Below, piece after piece: positions 6,121 to 7,454 of a stretch of 7,454 nt of DNA (position 1 is the stretch's first letter; every line of letters starts with the position of its first letter). The stretch lies in contig DDES01000239.1 of assembly GCA_002336765.1 (NCBI GenBank), positions 29,539 through 36,992 on the forward strand, in the 5' to 3' direction. Under the pieces are notes generated by a model. That model ran no database searches, was not told the origin of the DNA, and saw only the letters and a list, made by a program, of their open reading frames with translations. A program made the translations under genes and the position numbers. The stretch is from Novosphingobium sp. UBA1948. Lineage in GTDB: Bacteria > Pseudomonadota > Alphaproteobacteria > Sphingomonadales > Sphingomonadaceae.

Positions 6121-6623
6121 CGCCCTGTCCATGTTTCGGCCAGCCCTTCGCCTACCATCACTGCGCCCAGACTGCGCCCGCCGCGCGTGATGGCGCGCAA
6201 TTTGCGGCCATATTTGTCGACATCGCGGCTTTCGGTCTTGTCGAGCGAGAAGGGGCCAGCGTTGAGCAGCGCCACCAGCCGGTCGCGCGCCTTGTCGCCC
6301 AAAACTTCCTCCGAATCGCATTGCGGGTGGCTGATTTCCGGCGCGTTGATGTCGGCGATGCGGATCTTGTCACCCTTGAACCAGATCGTGTCGCCATCCA
6401 CCACGCAGCTCACGCGCACAGCGCCGTGGCAAATGGCGAAAGGCCCCTGTTCCTTGTCACGCGACGATGGCTTGAGATCGGCTTCTGTTATCGCGCCCGA
6501 CGGTCCCGGCGGAAGCCACAAGCGCCACCGCGTCGCCACCACCATCAGCGCCACCAGCAGCAGTACGACGAGGAAGATCATCCCCACACCTACCCGTCGC
6601 GTGTGCCGCGCACGGGCAGGCAT
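6099..6623 (-). CDS. Membrane-anchored SNase-like (thermonuclease family) nuclease
   Basis: A small nuclease of the staphylococcal nuclease family. With the ATG at 6623 it has 174 residues: a basic N-terminus (MPARARHTRR), one membrane segment at about 12-30 acting as signal anchor, a linker, and the SNase fold from about 70. Aligned to staphylococcal nuclease, VDGDT (75-79) keeps the first calcium-binding Asp residues, Arg88 corresponds to Arg35, Glu96 to Glu43 and Arg140 (in DKYGR) to Arg87. The position of calcium ligand Asp40 is Asn93 (RIADINAPE). The ATG at 6623 has GGGAGG five bases upstream. An in-frame ATG at 6656 has no ribosome binding site, and longer extensions overlap the transporter gene, so 6623 is preferred. 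It follows the transporter stop codon by 38 bases on the same strand, so the two are probably co-transcribed. The catalytic domain would face the periplasm. Activity is inferred. Confidence 0.85.
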   Translation of the reverse strand: MPARARHTRRVGVGMIFLVVLLLVALMVVATRWRLWLPPGPSGAITEADLKPSSRDKEQGPFAICHGAVRVSCVVDGDTIWFKGDKIRIADINAPEISHPQCDSEEVLGDKARDRLVALLNAGPFSLDKTESRDVDKYGRKLRAITRGGRSLGAVMVGEGLAETWTGRRRDWCH

Positions 6624-6628
6624 CGAGG

Positions 6629-6634
6629 CCTCCC
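6629..6634 (-). promoter_or_regulatory. Shine-Dalgarno sequence that fixes the nuclease start
   Basis: On the minus strand GGGAGG lies five bases before the ATG at 6623. No comparable sequence precedes the upstream ATG at 6656. This is the main reason for annotating the shorter nuclease. Confidence 0.7.
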
Positions 6635-6661
6635 ACTCCTCGTCCCACTTCACCATGGCGT

Positions 6662-7454
6662 TTACAGCGTCAGGAACAGACCGGCCAGCGCCGCGCTCAT
6701 CAGGTTGGACAGGGCGCCCGCCACCAGCGCCTTGATCCCCAGCTTGGCAATCAACGGGCGTTGCGCGGGGGCAAGGCTGCCCGTCACCGCCATCTGGATC
6801 GCGATCGACGAGAAATTGGCAAAACCGCACAGTGCGAAGGTGACAATCGCCACCGTCTGCTTAGAGAGGTCCTTGGCCTGACCAAGATCGATAAAGGCCA
6901 CGAATTCATTGAGCACGATTTTGGTGCCGAACATGCCGCCTGCGCGCATCGCCTCGGCCCAGCTCGGCGCGCCCAGCAGCGCGAAGATCGGCGCGAAAGC
7001 ATAGCCCAGAACCTTCTGGAACGAGAGATCGGGAATGCCAAGCCAGTGGCCGATCCCGCCCACGATGCCATTGGCCAGCGCCACCAGCGCCACAAAGGCC
7101 AGCACCATCGCGCCCACGGCAACCGCCAGCCTTACGCCGGTCTGCGCGCCCTCGCTGGCGGCCATGATAAGGTTGGCGGGGCGGGGTTCGCCCTTTTCGG
7201 GGGTTTCACCATCAGCATCGGGTTCATGCACATGGCCTCTGGGATCGGGCATGATGATCTTGGCCATCGCAATTCCGCCCGGCGCCGACATGAAAGCGGC
7301 GGCCACCAGATAGTCGATGCGGATGCCCATGCTGGCATAGGCGGCCAGAATCGTACCCGCCACGCCCGCCATGCCCACCGTCATCAGACAGAACAGTTGC
7401 GAGGGCGACATGGCCGCCAGATAGGGCCTGATCACCAGCGGCGCCTCGCTCTGC
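6662..7454 (-). CDS. NupC-type concentrative nucleoside transporter, C-terminal two-thirds (runs off the right edge)
   Basis: A cation-coupled inner-membrane nucleoside importer of the CNT family. About 264 residues are visible; E. coli NupC has 400, so the N-terminal third lies beyond 7454. The reading frame continues to the edge as QSEAPLVIRPYL, the conserved CNT motif with a substrate-binding Glu; the GTG at 7433-7435 is an internal Val, not a start. Further family motifs are KVLGYAFAPIFALLGAP, MFGTKIVLNEFVAFIDL (second conserved Asn-Glu pair) and CGFANFSSIAIQ, with six or so hydrophobic segments. A hydrophilic, acidic loop (MPDPRGHVHEPDADGETPEKGE) lies between two membrane segments, as in other CNT proteins. 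The gene ends in TAA, 38 bases ahead of the preferred nuclease start. Family certain; the nucleosides carried and the coupling ion are not known. Confidence 0.95.
   Translation of the reverse strand, partial: QSEAPLVIRPYLAAMSPSQLFCLMTVGMAGVAGTILAAYASMGIRIDYLVAAAFMSAPGGIAMAKIIMPDPRGHVHEPDADGETPEKGEPRPANLIMAASEGAQTGVRLAVAVGAMVLAFVALVALANGIVGGIGHWLGIPDLSFQKVLGYAFAPIFALLGAPSWAEAMRAGGMFGTKIVLNEFVAFIDLGQAKDLSKQTVAIVTFALCGFANFSSIAIQMAVTGSLAPAQRPLIAKLGIKALVAGALSNLMSAALAGLFLTL

Noticed and set aside
6624..6830. Extended nuclease start inside the transporter gene (6830) or at ATG 6656
   Set aside because: The extension is out-of-frame transporter sequence with no protein features. Only 6623 has a good ribosome binding site, followed at once by a basic stretch and membrane anchor.

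Overview
The window is about 7.5 kb of high-GC DNA with strong G/C preference at third codon positions. The protein set (PssY/ExoY-type sugar transferase, SleB-type hydrolase, WecB/WecC, a TviB-type dehydrogenase, a membrane-anchored SNase-like nuclease and a NupC transporter) and TTAACC-type motifs between genes suggest an alphaproteobacterium, most likely a sphingomonad (Novosphingobium-like). The taxonomy is inference from gene content and style; there is no rRNA or marker gene here.

Layout: (1) positions 18-722, minus strand, a polyprenyl-phosphate sugar-1-phosphate transferase. (2) 723-1047, a non-coding stretch with a long stem-loop, two smaller hairpins and an 18-bp dyad next to a CtrA-like half-site. 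(3) 1048-2052, minus, a membrane-anchored cell wall hydrolase. (4) 2053-2173, its upstream region, with a near-perfect 20-bp dyad, followed by the terminator of the next operon. (5) 2174-4595, minus, an overlapping wecB-wecC pair. (6) 4596-4723, a divergent control region. (7) 4724-6058, plus, a second nucleotide-sugar dehydrogenase of the TviB/WbpO/CapL family with a TTG start. (8) a convergent junction with a 14-bp hairpin. (9) 6099-6623, minus, an anchored SNase-like nuclease. (10) 6662 to the right edge, minus, a NupC-type nucleoside transporter whose N-terminal part lies outside the window.

Regions 1-7 look like one side of a surface-polysaccharide locus. WecB converts UDP-GlcNAc to UDP-ManNAc and WecC oxidises that to UDP-ManNAcA. 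The divergent dehydrogenase should make a second aminouronic acid precursor (UDP-GlcNAcA or UDP-GalNAcA). The sugar transferase would load the first sugar phosphate onto the lipid carrier. The hydrolase may remodel peptidoglycan for export or growth. Regions 9-10 form a separate pair plausibly used to degrade nucleic acids outside the membrane and import nucleosides.

I see no mobile element, CRISPR array, tRNA or rRNA, and no clear sign of a wholly new system. The items most worth checking are the structured control regions and the paired aminosugar dehydrogenases.
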